Shown here piece by piece: positions 34,249 through 42,013 of a DNA stretch of 64,000 nucleotides. A program made the translations under genes and the position numbers. Source of the stretch: Lichenibacterium ramalinae. Lineage in GTDB: Bacteria; Pseudomonadota; Alphaproteobacteria; Rhizobiales; Beijerinckiaceae. The notes beneath the pieces were generated by a model. The model did not search any database, was not told the DNA's origin, and saw nothing but the letters and a program-made list of their open reading frames with translations. How positions within the stretch are numbered: the stretch's first letter is position 1; each line of letters opens with the position of its first letter. Location: contig NZ_QYBC01000011.1 in NCBI RefSeq assembly GCF_004137085.1, positions 1-64,000 on the forward strand, given 5' to 3'.

Positions 34249-35388
34249 ATGCGGGATTCCGGATGCCCATCCATGTCAGGACACGCTTCACCCGCGCCAT
34301 CGCGGCCGGGCTCCGGCCCGCAGGCGGTCGCGGCGCGGTGGCACGCGGCGGCGGCCTGGTGGCGCGCCGGCGCGCGGGCGAGCCTGCCGGCACGCTGGGC
34401 GGCGGCCTGGGGCGGCCGCAGCCGCCCGATTTTCGTCCTGTCGCGGGCCGGCGGCGCCTGGGCGTGCCTCAGGGTCGCCGGCACGGGCGTGACCCCGCTG
34501 GACTTCGGCCCCGCCGGCTTCACCCTTGCGGGCCTCGCGGCCTGGCTCGCCGCCCAGGGCCTCGCCCGGGACGACATCCGCCTCGCCGTCGCGCTGCCGC
34601 GGGACGAGGTGTTGCTGCGGACGCTGACGCTGCCCGAAAGCGCTCTGCCGCGCCTCGACGCGCTCCTCGAGCAGGAGGTGCTGCGGCGCACCCCCTTCGC
34701 GCCGGAGGAGATCTGGCACGGCGGCGAGGTGCTGCCGGGCTCCGGCCCGGTCCGGACCGTGCGGCATTGGATCGCGCGGCGCGACTTCGTGCGGCGGGCA
34801 CTGGACTCGCTCGGCCTCGAGGAAGCGGCGGTCGACGCCGTCGCGGTCGAGGCGGACGGGGCCGCGCCCGTGGCGGTGGTCCCGCTGCGGGACGGCGGCA
34901 CCGGGACGGCGCACCCGGATCCCGCACCCCTGCTCAAGGCCGCCGGCGCGGTCGCGCTGCTCGTCACCGCCCTGGCGCTCGCCGGCGCCGACGGCGTCGA
35001 GGGCCTGCGGGCGGCGCGGGCGTCGGACGCGCTGGCGGCGGCGCGGCACGATGCGGAGCCCGGCCGCCGCAACGTCGGGGCGCTCCTGGCGATGAAGGCC
35101 GTGCCGGGCCTCGGCGCGGCCTGGGCCGAACTTTCGCGCATCGTGCCCGACGATACCTACGTGACGGAGCTGCGCCTCGACGACGGCGCGTTCGCGATGC
35201 GGGGCATCTCGGGCAGTGCCGTCAGGCTGCTGCGCACCGTGGACGCGTCGCCGCTCTTCACCGCGGCGGCGCTTTCGGGCGGCATCGAGCCCAACGGCGC
35301 CGGCGGGCTGGACCAGTTCGCGCTCTCCTTCGACCTGCGTGCCAGGCCGCCGCGCGCGCGGCGCCCCGCGGCGGCGGCGGCGCGATGA
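34249..35388 (+). CDS. gspL: type II secretion protein GspL (PilM/PilN-like)
   Basis: A 379-residue bitopic protein. The cytoplasmic actin-like part contains RPIFVLSRAGGAWACLRV and LEQEVLRRTPFAPEEIW; a hydrophobic segment near residues 225-245 crosses the membrane; and the periplasmic part has the PilN/GspL-like strand set (YVTELRLDDGAFAMRGISG). GspL docks GspE to the membrane. ATG 34249 is the first start; ATG 34273 is also plausible. Confidence 0.85.
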   Translation: MRDSGCPSMSGHASPAPSRPGSGPQAVAARWHAAAAWWRAGARASLPARWAAAWGGRSRPIFVLSRAGGAWACLRVAGTGVTPLDFGPAGFTLAGLAAWLAAQGLARDDIRLAVALPRDEVLLRTLTLPESALPRLDALLEQEVLRRTPFAPEEIWHGGEVLPGSGPVRTVRHWIARRDFVRRALDSLGLEEAAVDAVAVEADGAAPVAVVPLRDGGTGTAHPDPAPLLKAAGAVALLVTALALAGADGVEGLRAARASDALAAARHDAEPGRRNVGALLAMKAVPGLGAAWAELSRIVPDDTYVTELRLDDGAFAMRGISGSAVRLLRTVDASPLFTAAALSGGIEPNGAGGLDQFALSFDLRARPPRARRPAAAAAR

Positions 35389-35975
35389 GCCTCGCCGCCG
35401 CCCGCCTGCCGCACCGGGCGGCCTTCCTCGGCGTGAACGGCTTCGCCGCCCTGGCGATCGCCGTGCTGGTGGTGCTGCCGGTCGCCCACCGCTTCTCCGA
35501 CCGAAGAACCGCCATGGCCGAAGACCTCGCGGAAACCCGGCGCCTCGTCGAGACGCGCGGGCGCCTGCGCCTCCTGTCGGCCCGCCTCGTGGGTCCCGGC
35601 GATCCCGCGCTGCCGACCGGCGACGACAGCCTCGGCAGTGCCGACCTCCAGGCCATGCTGCAGGACGCGGCCCGCGCCGGGGGGGCGAGTTTCCTCGGCG
35701 TGCGGGGCGTGCCGGCGTCGCGCAGGCCCGACCTCCGCCTCGTCGCGGCGCGGCTCGAGGTGGAGGGCCCGCCCGCCGCCATCGCCGCCACGCTGCGCGC
35801 CATCGAGGACCACGTGCCCCTGCTCTGGGTCACGGCCGCGGTGCTGCGCGGGACGGGCGGCGGGCCGGTGCCGGGCGCGGCGCTGCGGGCCGAACTGCAG
35901 GTGGAGGCCGCCCTCTCCGGCGCCGCCCCCGGCCCGGCGGCGACGGGCCGGCCGGACGGGAGCCCCGGCCGATGA
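35385..35975 (+). CDS. gspM: type II secretion protein GspM-like
   Basis: A 196-residue protein with one N-terminal membrane helix (about residues 15-35) and a periplasmic ferredoxin-like part (LQAMLQDAARAGGASFLGVRG, then RAELQVEAALSG). This matches the GspM/PilO-like component that pairs with GspL. ATGA overlap with gspL. The C-terminal tail is Pro/Gly-rich. Confidence 0.8.
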   Translation: MSLAAARLPHRAAFLGVNGFAALAIAVLVVLPVAHRFSDRRTAMAEDLAETRRLVETRGRLRLLSARLVGPGDPALPTGDDSLGSADLQAMLQDAARAGGASFLGVRGVPASRRPDLRLVAARLEVEGPPAAIAATLRAIEDHVPLLWVTAAVLRGTGGGPVPGAALRAELQVEAALSGAAPGPAATGRPDGSPGR

Positions 35976-36502
35976 TGCGGCCGGCCGCGGCGCCCACCGT
36001 GGCGTCCCCCCGGGACTGGCGCCGCCTCGCCCCCGGCCCACGGCTCGCCGCCCTGGCGCTGGCGGGTTGGACGCTGCTGGCGGCGGCCCTGGCCGGTGCC
36101 GACCTGGCCGGGGGCGCCGACGCGGACGGCGGGCCCGAACCGGCGCAGGCCGCGCCGGTCCCCGGCACCGCGGCCCCGTCCCTCGCCCCCATCCTGGACC
36201 GGCCGCTGTTCAGCCCGAGCCGGCGGCCCGAAGCCGCCGCGCCCCCGACCCCCTTGGCCGCCCCGCCCCCGCCGGCCCCGCCGCGGCACGACCGCCAGAT
36301 CACACTCAAGGGCGTCTTCATCGACGGGCCCGAGGCCAAGGCCTTCGTGACATCGTCCGACAGGCCCGAAGGCGCCTGGGTGTCGCGCGGCGGCACCGTG
36401 AACGGCTGGCGGGTCGCCGCCGTCCTCGCCGGGGAGATCCGGTTGGAGGCCGACGGCGAAGCCTTTTCGGCGTCGATGACGGCCGCGGCGGGCCACCGGT
36501 GA
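35972..36502 (+). CDS. GspC/GspN-like inner-membrane T2SS protein
   Basis: A 176-residue protein with one membrane helix (about 25-47), a Pro/Ala-rich periplasmic linker (long runs of P and A near residues 85-105), and a small beta domain (ITLKGVFIDGPEAKAFV, GTVNGWRVAAVLAGEIRL) resembling the HR domain of GspC or PilP. It probably links the GspL/M platform to the secretin. There is no PDZ or coiled-coil end, so it is shorter than classic GspC. ATGA overlap with gspM. Confidence 0.7.
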   Translation: MMRPAAAPTVASPRDWRRLAPGPRLAALALAGWTLLAAALAGADLAGGADADGGPEPAQAAPVPGTAAPSLAPILDRPLFSPSRRPEAAAPPTPLAAPPPPAPPRHDRQITLKGVFIDGPEAKAFVTSSDRPEGAWVSRGGTVNGWRVAAVLAGEIRLEADGEAFSASMTAAAGHR

Positions 36503-37155
36503 CGCCGACCGTGAGGGGTGCCGCGCGGCGGATGCGGCGGGATGCCGGCAAGACGCTGGGGCGGACGCGCGCCTATCTCGCCGCGGCGCTGCTGGCGCGG
36601 GCGGCGGCCCGAGACCAGGTGGTCGTGGCCTGGGGCGTCGTGGCGGCGCTGCCGGGGACGATGCTGGCTGCTCCGGAGGCGCCGGCCGCGGCACCGCTCC
36701 CGGCGCTTCTCGCCGGCGTCCTCGTCGTGGCGTCGGCCGCGGTCTGCGCCATCGACTCACGCTGGGGCCTCATCCCCGACCCCCTCACCGGGCTCATCCT
36801 CGTGTCGGGTCTCGCCCGAGCGCTGCTGATCGGCGGCCCGGGCGCGCTCTGGCCGGCCCTGGCCGGCACCGCGGCGATCTATGGCGCGGGTCGGGCCCTG
36901 GGCCGCCTCCACCTCGTCTGGCGGGGCTTCGAGGGGTTCGGCGACGGCGACGTCAAGCTGGTCGCCGCGGCAGTGCCCTGGCTGGGCGTCGCGGGCCTGC
37001 CGGCCATGCTGACCGTGGCGGTCGGATCGGCCCTCGTCAGCATCGCCCTGCTGCGGCTCGAGGGCCCCGTCGGCCGGCACGACGCCGTCGCCTTCGGGCC
37101 GCACCTGTGTCTCGGCCTGGCCTGGATGGCCGTGCTGGCACCCTGGCCGGCATGA
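36499..37155 (+). CDS. gspO: prepilin peptidase (A24 family, short form)
   Basis: A 218-residue membrane aspartic protease. The two catalytic aspartates are visible in CAIDSRWGLIPDPLTG and in the GxGD motif FGDGDVKLVA. The N-terminal Cys-rich methyltransferase domain of full PilD/GspO is absent, so it may only cleave, not N-methylate, the pseudopilins. Start GTG 36499 overlaps the previous stop. It completes the gsp set with gspG, H, I, J and K as substrates. Confidence 0.87.
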   Translation: MTPTVRGAARRMRRDAGKTLGRTRAYLAAALLARAAARDQVVVAWGVVAALPGTMLAAPEAPAAAPLPALLAGVLVVASAAVCAIDSRWGLIPDPLTGLILVSGLARALLIGGPGALWPALAGTAAIYGAGRALGRLHLVWRGFEGFGDGDVKLVAAAVPWLGVAGLPAMLTVAVGSALVSIALLRLEGPVGRHDAVAFGPHLCLGLAWMAVLAPWPA

Positions 37156-37264
37156 GGGCAGGGGCGCGCCCCGGCGATGCAGGGTGGAAAACGATGCATC
37201 GACGCAGGTGAAACTAAACCTTTGGGCTGCAGGGTCGGTCCGTGGCAGCGGGCTCGGGACACGC

Positions 37265-38218
37265 ATGACGACGGGATGCATCATCCAGACCGGGGACGGG
37301 CGCCTGGCCCGACGCTCGAGGCGCCTGGGCCGTGCCGGAGCGGCGGCCCTCGTCGTGCTGTCGGCGGCATCGGCCCTGTCGGCACCGCCCCTGCGGGCGG
37401 CCGAGGCCGGACGCCGCCGCGGCGAGACGCCGGTCCACGTCCTGCGCGAGCCGGAAGGCTTCCGCCCGACCTTCGGCGCCGAGGTGGCGATGCTGGCGCC
37501 CGATCGGGGCGCCGAGGTGGCGATGCTGGCGCCCGATAGGGGCGCCGAGGTGGCGGCTCGGGCGCCCGCGGCGGTGGCGCAACCGCCGGTCGTCCCGGCC
37601 CTGGCCCTGCCGGGGTCCTGGCCCGCCATCGAGGTCCGCACCCTCCTCGTCGGCCTGCATCTCCTCGGCCTGTCCTTCGGCCTCGGCGGCGCCACCATGC
37701 TGGACTTCTGGGTCCTGCGCTGGATGAGATGGGGATACCTGCCCGACAACGTTGTGCGGACCTTCGCGTTCGTCGGCAAGGTCGTGTCGGCCGGGCTCGC
37801 CCTGCTCTGGCTGTCGGGCCTGGGCTTCCTGGTCCTGTATGCGCTGTACGACCCCGCCAAGCTCGGCAATCCGAAGATCCTGGCCAAGCTGGCCATCGTC
37901 GCCGCCCTGACGGTCAACGGCGTGGTCGTCCACCGGCTCGTCCTGCCCTACGTGGCGCGAGCCTGCGGCCTGCCGCTGTTCGACGGTTTCCACCGCCGCC
38001 GCCGCATGCTGTACGTCCTGTCGGGCGCCCTGTCGGGCGTTTCGTGGTATTCGGCCTTCGCGCTCGGCCTGCTGCACGAGTTCAACGGACGCGTGGCGGC
38101 CTCGGCGCTCCTCGCCCTCTGGCTGACGCTCGTGCTGGGATCAATGGTCGCGCTCGACCTGTTGCTGTCGAGGGTCCCGGCGACCGGCTCGACACGCGTG
38201 GCGGAAGCCGCGAGCTGA
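37265..38218 (+). CDS. uncharacterised membrane protein with N-terminal tandem repeat
   Basis: A 317-residue protein. A signal-like segment (APPLRAAEA) is followed by a low-complexity region with the 11-residue repeat GAEVAMLAPDR, then 4-5 membrane helices with conserved-looking His residues (GLHLLGLSFG, VVHRLVLPY, GLLHEFNG). The helical part resembles small CopD/DUF2269-like membrane proteins, which may bind haem or copper, but I cannot name the family with confidence. ATG 37265 is preferred over 37184. It follows the T2SS genes by about 110 bp. Confidence 0.6.
   Translation: MTTGCIIQTGDGRLARRSRRLGRAGAAALVVLSAASALSAPPLRAAEAGRRRGETPVHVLREPEGFRPTFGAEVAMLAPDRGAEVAMLAPDRGAEVAARAPAAVAQPPVVPALALPGSWPAIEVRTLLVGLHLLGLSFGLGGATMLDFWVLRWMRWGYLPDNVVRTFAFVGKVVSAGLALLWLSGLGFLVLYALYDPAKLGNPKILAKLAIVAALTVNGVVVHRLVLPYVARACGLPLFDGFHRRRRMLYVLSGALSGVSWYSAFALGLLHEFNGRVAASALLALWLTLVLGSMVALDLLLSRVPATGSTRVAEAAS
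37475..37555 (+). repeat. in-frame 33-bp repeat
   Basis: Two near-identical 33-bp units (37475-37507 and 37508-37540) plus a partial third, starting GGCGCCGAGGTGGCG, in the periplasmic N-terminal segment of the membrane protein at 37265-38218. Each unit codes GAEVAMLAPDR. The two full copies differ at one base (GATCGG against GATAGG). Confidence 0.95.
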
Positions 38219-38594
38219 TCGCCGCGGCGCGTCCCGATGCTGAGAAGACGGGGGGCCGCGACGTACAGGACGGCGTTGACCGCGCGATGCTTATCACAAT
38301 CACGCAGAATACGATCACTGTTCGCAATTTTGATAGAACAGCCTACACTGCTGAACCCTCGTGTTGACCTAGTGTCGTAACGGTGCAATCCTGTTGCTTA
38401 CAACCTGACGAAATGCCGGAGGTCGACGGCACCTTAAGGTTGCAGCGGCAGTATAGATCGTCGTGAAGTTGCATTCCGGAACGTCAACGAGCCCACGGCC
38501 TCCCCGGTCTTCTGGCAACATGACACCGGAGTCCAAACCGACATTGACAGTGCCGCGATCACGGGCGCGTGGGGCGCCACGACGGACAGCTGCA
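38219..38594 (+). other. long intergenic region, locally AT-rich
   Basis: 376 bases before the chosen start of the PAS regulator. The stretch 38285-38480 is clearly lower in GC than its surroundings (CAATTTTGATAGAACAG, TTGACCTAGTGTCG). I see no gene in it; it probably holds promoters. GTG 38463 and ATG 38520 are alternative in-frame starts for the next gene, so part of this could be coding. Confidence 0.45.
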
Positions 38595-39749
38595 ATGACC
38601 TTCATGGATTGGGAAGAGGCTTGGAGAAAGTCGCGGCGGGTTCTGCCTGAGGACGCGCCGGAGCGGGGCGTCGAACCGTTCATTGTCCGTCCGGGGCCGA
38701 CGACCTGCGGGCCGGGTCAACTCTCCGACCCGGCGCCGCAGGATCACCTGCGCCGTTCGGACGAACTCCTGAACCTCGTCGAGAGCCATGGGCTGACAGG
38801 GGCCTGGGCCTGGATCTTCGACACCGACGAGCACGTGTGGTCGCCAGGATGCTTCAACCTCCTCGGCATCGACCCGCGGGGGACCCGCCCGAGCTACGCC
38901 CTCCTGCTCGACCGCGTCCATCCCGACGACCGCGCCGGGCTGGCCCGGCCCACGGACCTCGTGCGCGGCGACGCGCCGGCGACGCAGACGTTCCGCATCA
39001 TCCGGCCGGACGGCACGCTGCGGATCCTGTGCGGCCGCAACGACATCAAGTTGGGACCCGACGGCGCCCCGCGATCGGCCCTCGGCACCCTTCTCGACGT
39101 GACCGAGCGGGAACGCGACATCAAGGCCCATGTGTCGCTCCGCCGACAAACGCGCGACCTGAGCCGCAAGGCGCGCCTCCTGTGGTTCGCCATGCGCCAC
39201 GACCGGACCTTCGACTTCGAGGCCGATGCGGCCGACGTGCTCGGCTGTCCCCCGGCGAGCCTCGGCAGCGACCCCTTCGCCTGCGCGGGACGGGAAGCGC
39301 GTGAGGGGCTCTACCGGTCCATCGCCGATCACCAGGCATCGGGGACCGAGATGCAGCGCGACATCGTGCTCCACCCCCTCGGCGGAGCGCCCCGACCGTG
39401 CCGGATCGTCATGATCCCGAACCGCGACCCGGGCGCGGTGGCGACCTGGACGGGCCTCCTGCAGGTGATGGACGGGGTGGAACCGGCCTGTCCCGAAAGC
39501 GAGGGCGAAGGCCACCCCGCCGCCATGCGCGGCTTCCACCTCCGGGCGGGGCGCGCGCTGCTCGACTGGTCGATGCACGACCTCGCCGCTGCCAGCGGCC
39601 TGTCCCTGTCGACCGTCCGGCGGATCGAGGTCGACGACGACGCGCAGCCGGCCCGCTCCCGCCCCCGGGCCCTGTCGGCCCTGCGGCGGGCCGGCATCCG
39701 CTTCATGCCCCTGCGCGACGGCACGGTCGCGGTGTCGCGCAGCGGCTGA
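38595..39749 (+). CDS. PAS domain protein with C-terminal XRE-like HTH
   Basis: A 384-residue protein from ATG 38595 (428 if GTG 38463 is used). A PAS fold of the PAS_3 type spans about residues 50-170 (WAWIFDTDEHVWSPGCFNLLG, then FRIIRPDGTLRILCGRND and TLLDVTERERD), a second weaker PAS-like stretch follows, and the C-terminus has an XRE-type helix-turn-helix (HDLAAASGLSLSTVRRIE). No kinase or GGDEF domain is present, so it looks like a one-component sensor-regulator. Ligand unknown. Confidence 0.7.
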   Translation: MTFMDWEEAWRKSRRVLPEDAPERGVEPFIVRPGPTTCGPGQLSDPAPQDHLRRSDELLNLVESHGLTGAWAWIFDTDEHVWSPGCFNLLGIDPRGTRPSYALLLDRVHPDDRAGLARPTDLVRGDAPATQTFRIIRPDGTLRILCGRNDIKLGPDGAPRSALGTLLDVTERERDIKAHVSLRRQTRDLSRKARLLWFAMRHDRTFDFEADAADVLGCPPASLGSDPFACAGREAREGLYRSIADHQASGTEMQRDIVLHPLGGAPRPCRIVMIPNRDPGAVATWTGLLQVMDGVEPACPESEGEGHPAAMRGFHLRAGRALLDWSMHDLAAASGLSLSTVRRIEVDDDAQPARSRPRALSALRRAGIRFMPLRDGTVAVSRSG

Positions 39750-39932
39750 CCCGTCGCGCCGGCCCGGCGGGCCGGCATCGAAGCCCAATCGGCCGTCTCC
39801 GACACGCATTCGGCGACCCCGGCGCCCGTCGGGCCGATGTCGGAGCGGAGCCGCGACGCGCACCTGAACACAGGCGCGCGTCGCGAGGTCGGCGCGTGTC
39901 GGCAGCGGCGTGATGCAGGCCGAGCCGATAAG

Positions 39933-39985
39933 ACTGCTCTCGACCCGGATCCGCAGCGTCTTCGCCGAAGGCGAAAGCGCTCCAG
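39933..39985 (+). repeat. dispersed intergenic repeat, copy 2
   Basis: Runs ACTGCTCTCGACCCGGAT, then CTTCGCCGAAGGCGAA, ending GCGCTCCAGA. It matches the minus strand of 15058-15111 with several substitutions and small indels, and sits in the 285-bp gap before the AraC-type gene, where no other gene is seen. The self-complementary TTCGCCGAAGGCGAA core folds into a small hairpin. Confidence 0.55.
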
Positions 39986-40034
39986 ACCAGTCCCGGCACA
40001 TCGACGCGGGCCATGATTCTGTTATCGTGGCTCC

Positions 40035-41042
40035 ATGCCGAACCAGACGACAGCAACGGTCGCGTCGTGGCGTCCCCAGACCTTCTTCTCCCACCGGATC
40101 GAGACCGCGGGGCAGATCGAACGACTGAACGCGGAGGGCGGCATCGCGGTGCGCTTCAGGCCGCTCGGGCGCGCGGGGGCCGCCTTCACCTTCGTCGGCG
40201 GGCAAAGTGCAGCACTCAGCCTGTGGCGGACGGCGTCGCGCAGCGGCTTCGTGACGATCCCGCAGATCGATGTCGACGTCGTCACGATCCGCTTCGTCAC
40301 GCGCGGCGTCATGCTGCGGCACGACCACCGCCGCGAGCATGTCGGGCGTCCGGGCTGGGCCATGATGGTGATGTTCGACGCGATGCGCGACGAAGAAGCC
40401 TCGGGAGGCTTCGAAGCCCTGAGCGGCACCATTACCCGTCAGGCGCTCGTGGCGGGCCACATGGCGTTCGAGGGCGAGGCCGCTTCCGCGGCGCTGCCGG
40501 ACTTCGAACCCATCGTGGAGATGAAGGGCCTGCCGCTGCAGGCCCTGATGCTGACCATGGACCGGGTGCACGGGCAGTTGCGGGCCGGCGTCTCCGACTC
40601 CGACCTGCTGTTCCCGCTGCTCGAAGAGATCATGGTCTACCAGTTGCTCTCGGCCTGGCCGCGCCGGTCGCCCGCCGCCCTGCGCCGCCGGTCCGCGTCG
40701 GACGCGGCCCCCCTGCGGCGCGCCCAGGACTATATCGACGGCCACATCGCCCAGAAGCTGCTGCTGTCCGACGTCGCGGGCGCCGCCGGGGTCGGGGTGC
40801 GCCGCCTGCAGCTGATCTTTCGCGGCGAGACCGGCAAGACCCCGCTCCAGTTCATCCTGGAGCGGCGGCTCGACCGCGTCCACGCGGACCTGCGCACGTC
40901 CAGCGGCGGCGGCGCCTCCGTCGGCACGGTGGCGGCACGCTGGGGTTTCACCCACATGGGCGACTTCGGCCGGCGCTACCGCGCGCGCTTCGGCGAAGCG
41001 CCCAGCCTGACGCGGCGAAGCCCCCCCTCCGCTCGCGGCTGA
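40035..41042 (+). CDS. AraC family transcriptional regulator
   Basis: A 335-residue regulator. The N-terminal ligand-type domain (about 15-190) includes FRPLGRAGAAFTFVGG, and the C-terminal AraC/XylS double HTH (about 232-330) includes GVGVRRLQLIFRGETGKTPLQF split around residue 265 and VAARWGFTHMGDFGRRYRARFG near the end. From residue 130 on it is nearly duplicated in the chimeric gene at 41260-41997, and the homology continues 41 bases past its stop. Effector unknown. Confidence 0.88.
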   Translation: MPNQTTATVASWRPQTFFSHRIETAGQIERLNAEGGIAVRFRPLGRAGAAFTFVGGQSAALSLWRTASRSGFVTIPQIDVDVVTIRFVTRGVMLRHDHRREHVGRPGWAMMVMFDAMRDEEASGGFEALSGTITRQALVAGHMAFEGEAASAALPDFEPIVEMKGLPLQALMLTMDRVHGQLRAGVSDSDLLFPLLEEIMVYQLLSAWPRRSPAALRRRSASDAAPLRRAQDYIDGHIAQKLLLSDVAGAAGVGVRRLQLIFRGETGKTPLQFILERRLDRVHADLRTSSGGGASVGTVAARWGFTHMGDFGRRYRARFGEAPSLTRRSPPSARG

Positions 41043-41083
41043 CGGGGCCGCCCGGCCTTCACGGCCGGCGACTGCGGGCGGCC
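41043..41083. other. duplicated 3' fragment of the epimerase-like gene
   Basis: These 41 bases after the AraC stop repeat, with few changes, 41998-42038 after the chimera stop. In the second place they encode, on the minus strand, the last 7 codons of the epimerase-like gene (stop at 42014). The copy here is therefore a fossil tail (AARSRRP stop, against AARSRLP stop) with no gene attached. It marks the right boundary of the duplicated unit. Confidence 0.75.
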
Positions 41084-41180
41084 GCATCGGCGACGCGCCG
41101 CAGCGCCGCCGTCAGCACCCCGGCGGTCGACACGGCAGGGGACCTACCCCTCGGATGCAACCTCACCGAGAACGTATGAG

Positions 41181-41224
41181 TTGACGCCGGATTGGATCTG
41201 CAGCAGTTTGATGAAACGTTTTCG
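41181..41224 (+). promoter_or_regulatory. copied LacI-type promoter and operator upstream of the chimera
   Basis: TTGACG at 41181-41186 and TGAAACGTTTTCG at 41212-41224 (palindromic core AAACGTTT) reproduce the lacI promoter/operator at 14858-14901, with the same intervening GATCTGCAGCAGTTTG block. The similarity continues through a GGGGGGAG ribosome site into the coding sequence, so the regulatory DNA was copied with the gene start. Confidence 0.7.
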
Positions 41225-41259
41225 CAGTCCGAAGCCCGGCGACATCCAAGGGGGGAGAC

Positions 41260-41997
41260 ATGGACGATCGCGCGCCCCAGGCCGCCGCGGGTGGGGCCAA
41301 GCTCGCCGCTCGCGTCACAATCCAGGATGTCGCGAGAGCGGCATCGGTGAGCGTCGCGACCGCATCGCAGGCCCTGGGCGGCACCGTCACCCGTCAGGCG
41401 CTCGTGGCGGGCCACGTGGCGCTCGAAGGGGAGGCGCCTTCCGCGGCGCTGCCGGACTTCGACCCCGTCCTGGCGACGAAGAGCCTGCCGCTGCGGGCCC
41501 TGATGTCGACCATGGAGCGGGTCCACGGGCAGTTGCGGGCCGGCGCTTCCGACTCCGACCTGCTGGTCTCGCTGCTCGAAGACGTCATGGTCGACCAGTC
41601 GCTCCCGGCCTGGCCGCGCCGGTCGCCCGCCGCCCTGCGGCCCCGGCCCGCGTCGGGCGTGGACGCGCTGCGGCGCGCCCAGGACTATATCGACGGCCAC
41701 ATCGCCCAGAAGCTGCTGCTGTCGGACATCGCGAGCGCCGCCGGGGTCGGGGTGCGCCGCCTGCAGCTGATCTTTCGCGGCGAGACCGGCAAGACCCCGC
41801 TCCAGTTCATCCTGGAGCGGCGGCTCGACCGCGTCCACGCGGACCTGCGCACGTCCAGCGGCGGCGGCGGCTCCGTCGGCACGGTCGCGGCACGCTGGGG
41901 TTTCAACCACATGGGCGACTTCGGCCGGCGCTACCGCGCGCGCTTCGGCGAGGCGCCCAGCCTGACGCGGCGAAGCCTCCCCTCCGCTCGGCGCTGA
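41260..41997 (+). CDS. chimeric regulator: LacI HTH fused to AraC C-terminal half
   Basis: A 245-residue protein. Residues 1-39 match the lacI product at 14819 (MDDRAP at the start, then VTIQDVARAASVSVATASQA); from about residue 40 (LGGTVTRQALVAGH) it matches the AraC-type protein at 40035-41042 from residue 130, at roughly 85% by eye. It keeps the LacI HTH but loses the LacI hinge and effector domain and the AraC ligand domain, and keeps the AraC double HTH. The join falls in the shared GC[CG]CTGAGCGGC tract. Frame, start and ribosome site are intact, so it is probably expressed. Confidence 0.85.
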   Translation: MDDRAPQAAAGGAKLAARVTIQDVARAASVSVATASQALGGTVTRQALVAGHVALEGEAPSAALPDFDPVLATKSLPLRALMSTMERVHGQLRAGASDSDLLVSLLEDVMVDQSLPAWPRRSPAALRPRPASGVDALRRAQDYIDGHIAQKLLLSDIASAAGVGVRRLQLIFRGETGKTPLQFILERRLDRVHADLRTSSGGGGSVGTVAARWGFNHMGDFGRRYRARFGEAPSLTRRSLPSARR

Positions 41998-42013
41998 CGG
42001 GGCCGCCCGGCCT

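Noticed and set aside
38559-41087. A minus-strand open frame of about 842 codons opposite the PAS and AraC-type genes
   Set aside because: Composition typical of an antisense shadow and no recognisable motif; the plus-strand proteins are well supported.
41181-41259. A partial lacI pseudogene with the AraC-type part as a separate gene
   Set aside because: The frame runs without a stop from the LacI-like start through to the AraC-type stop, so one fused gene explains it better.
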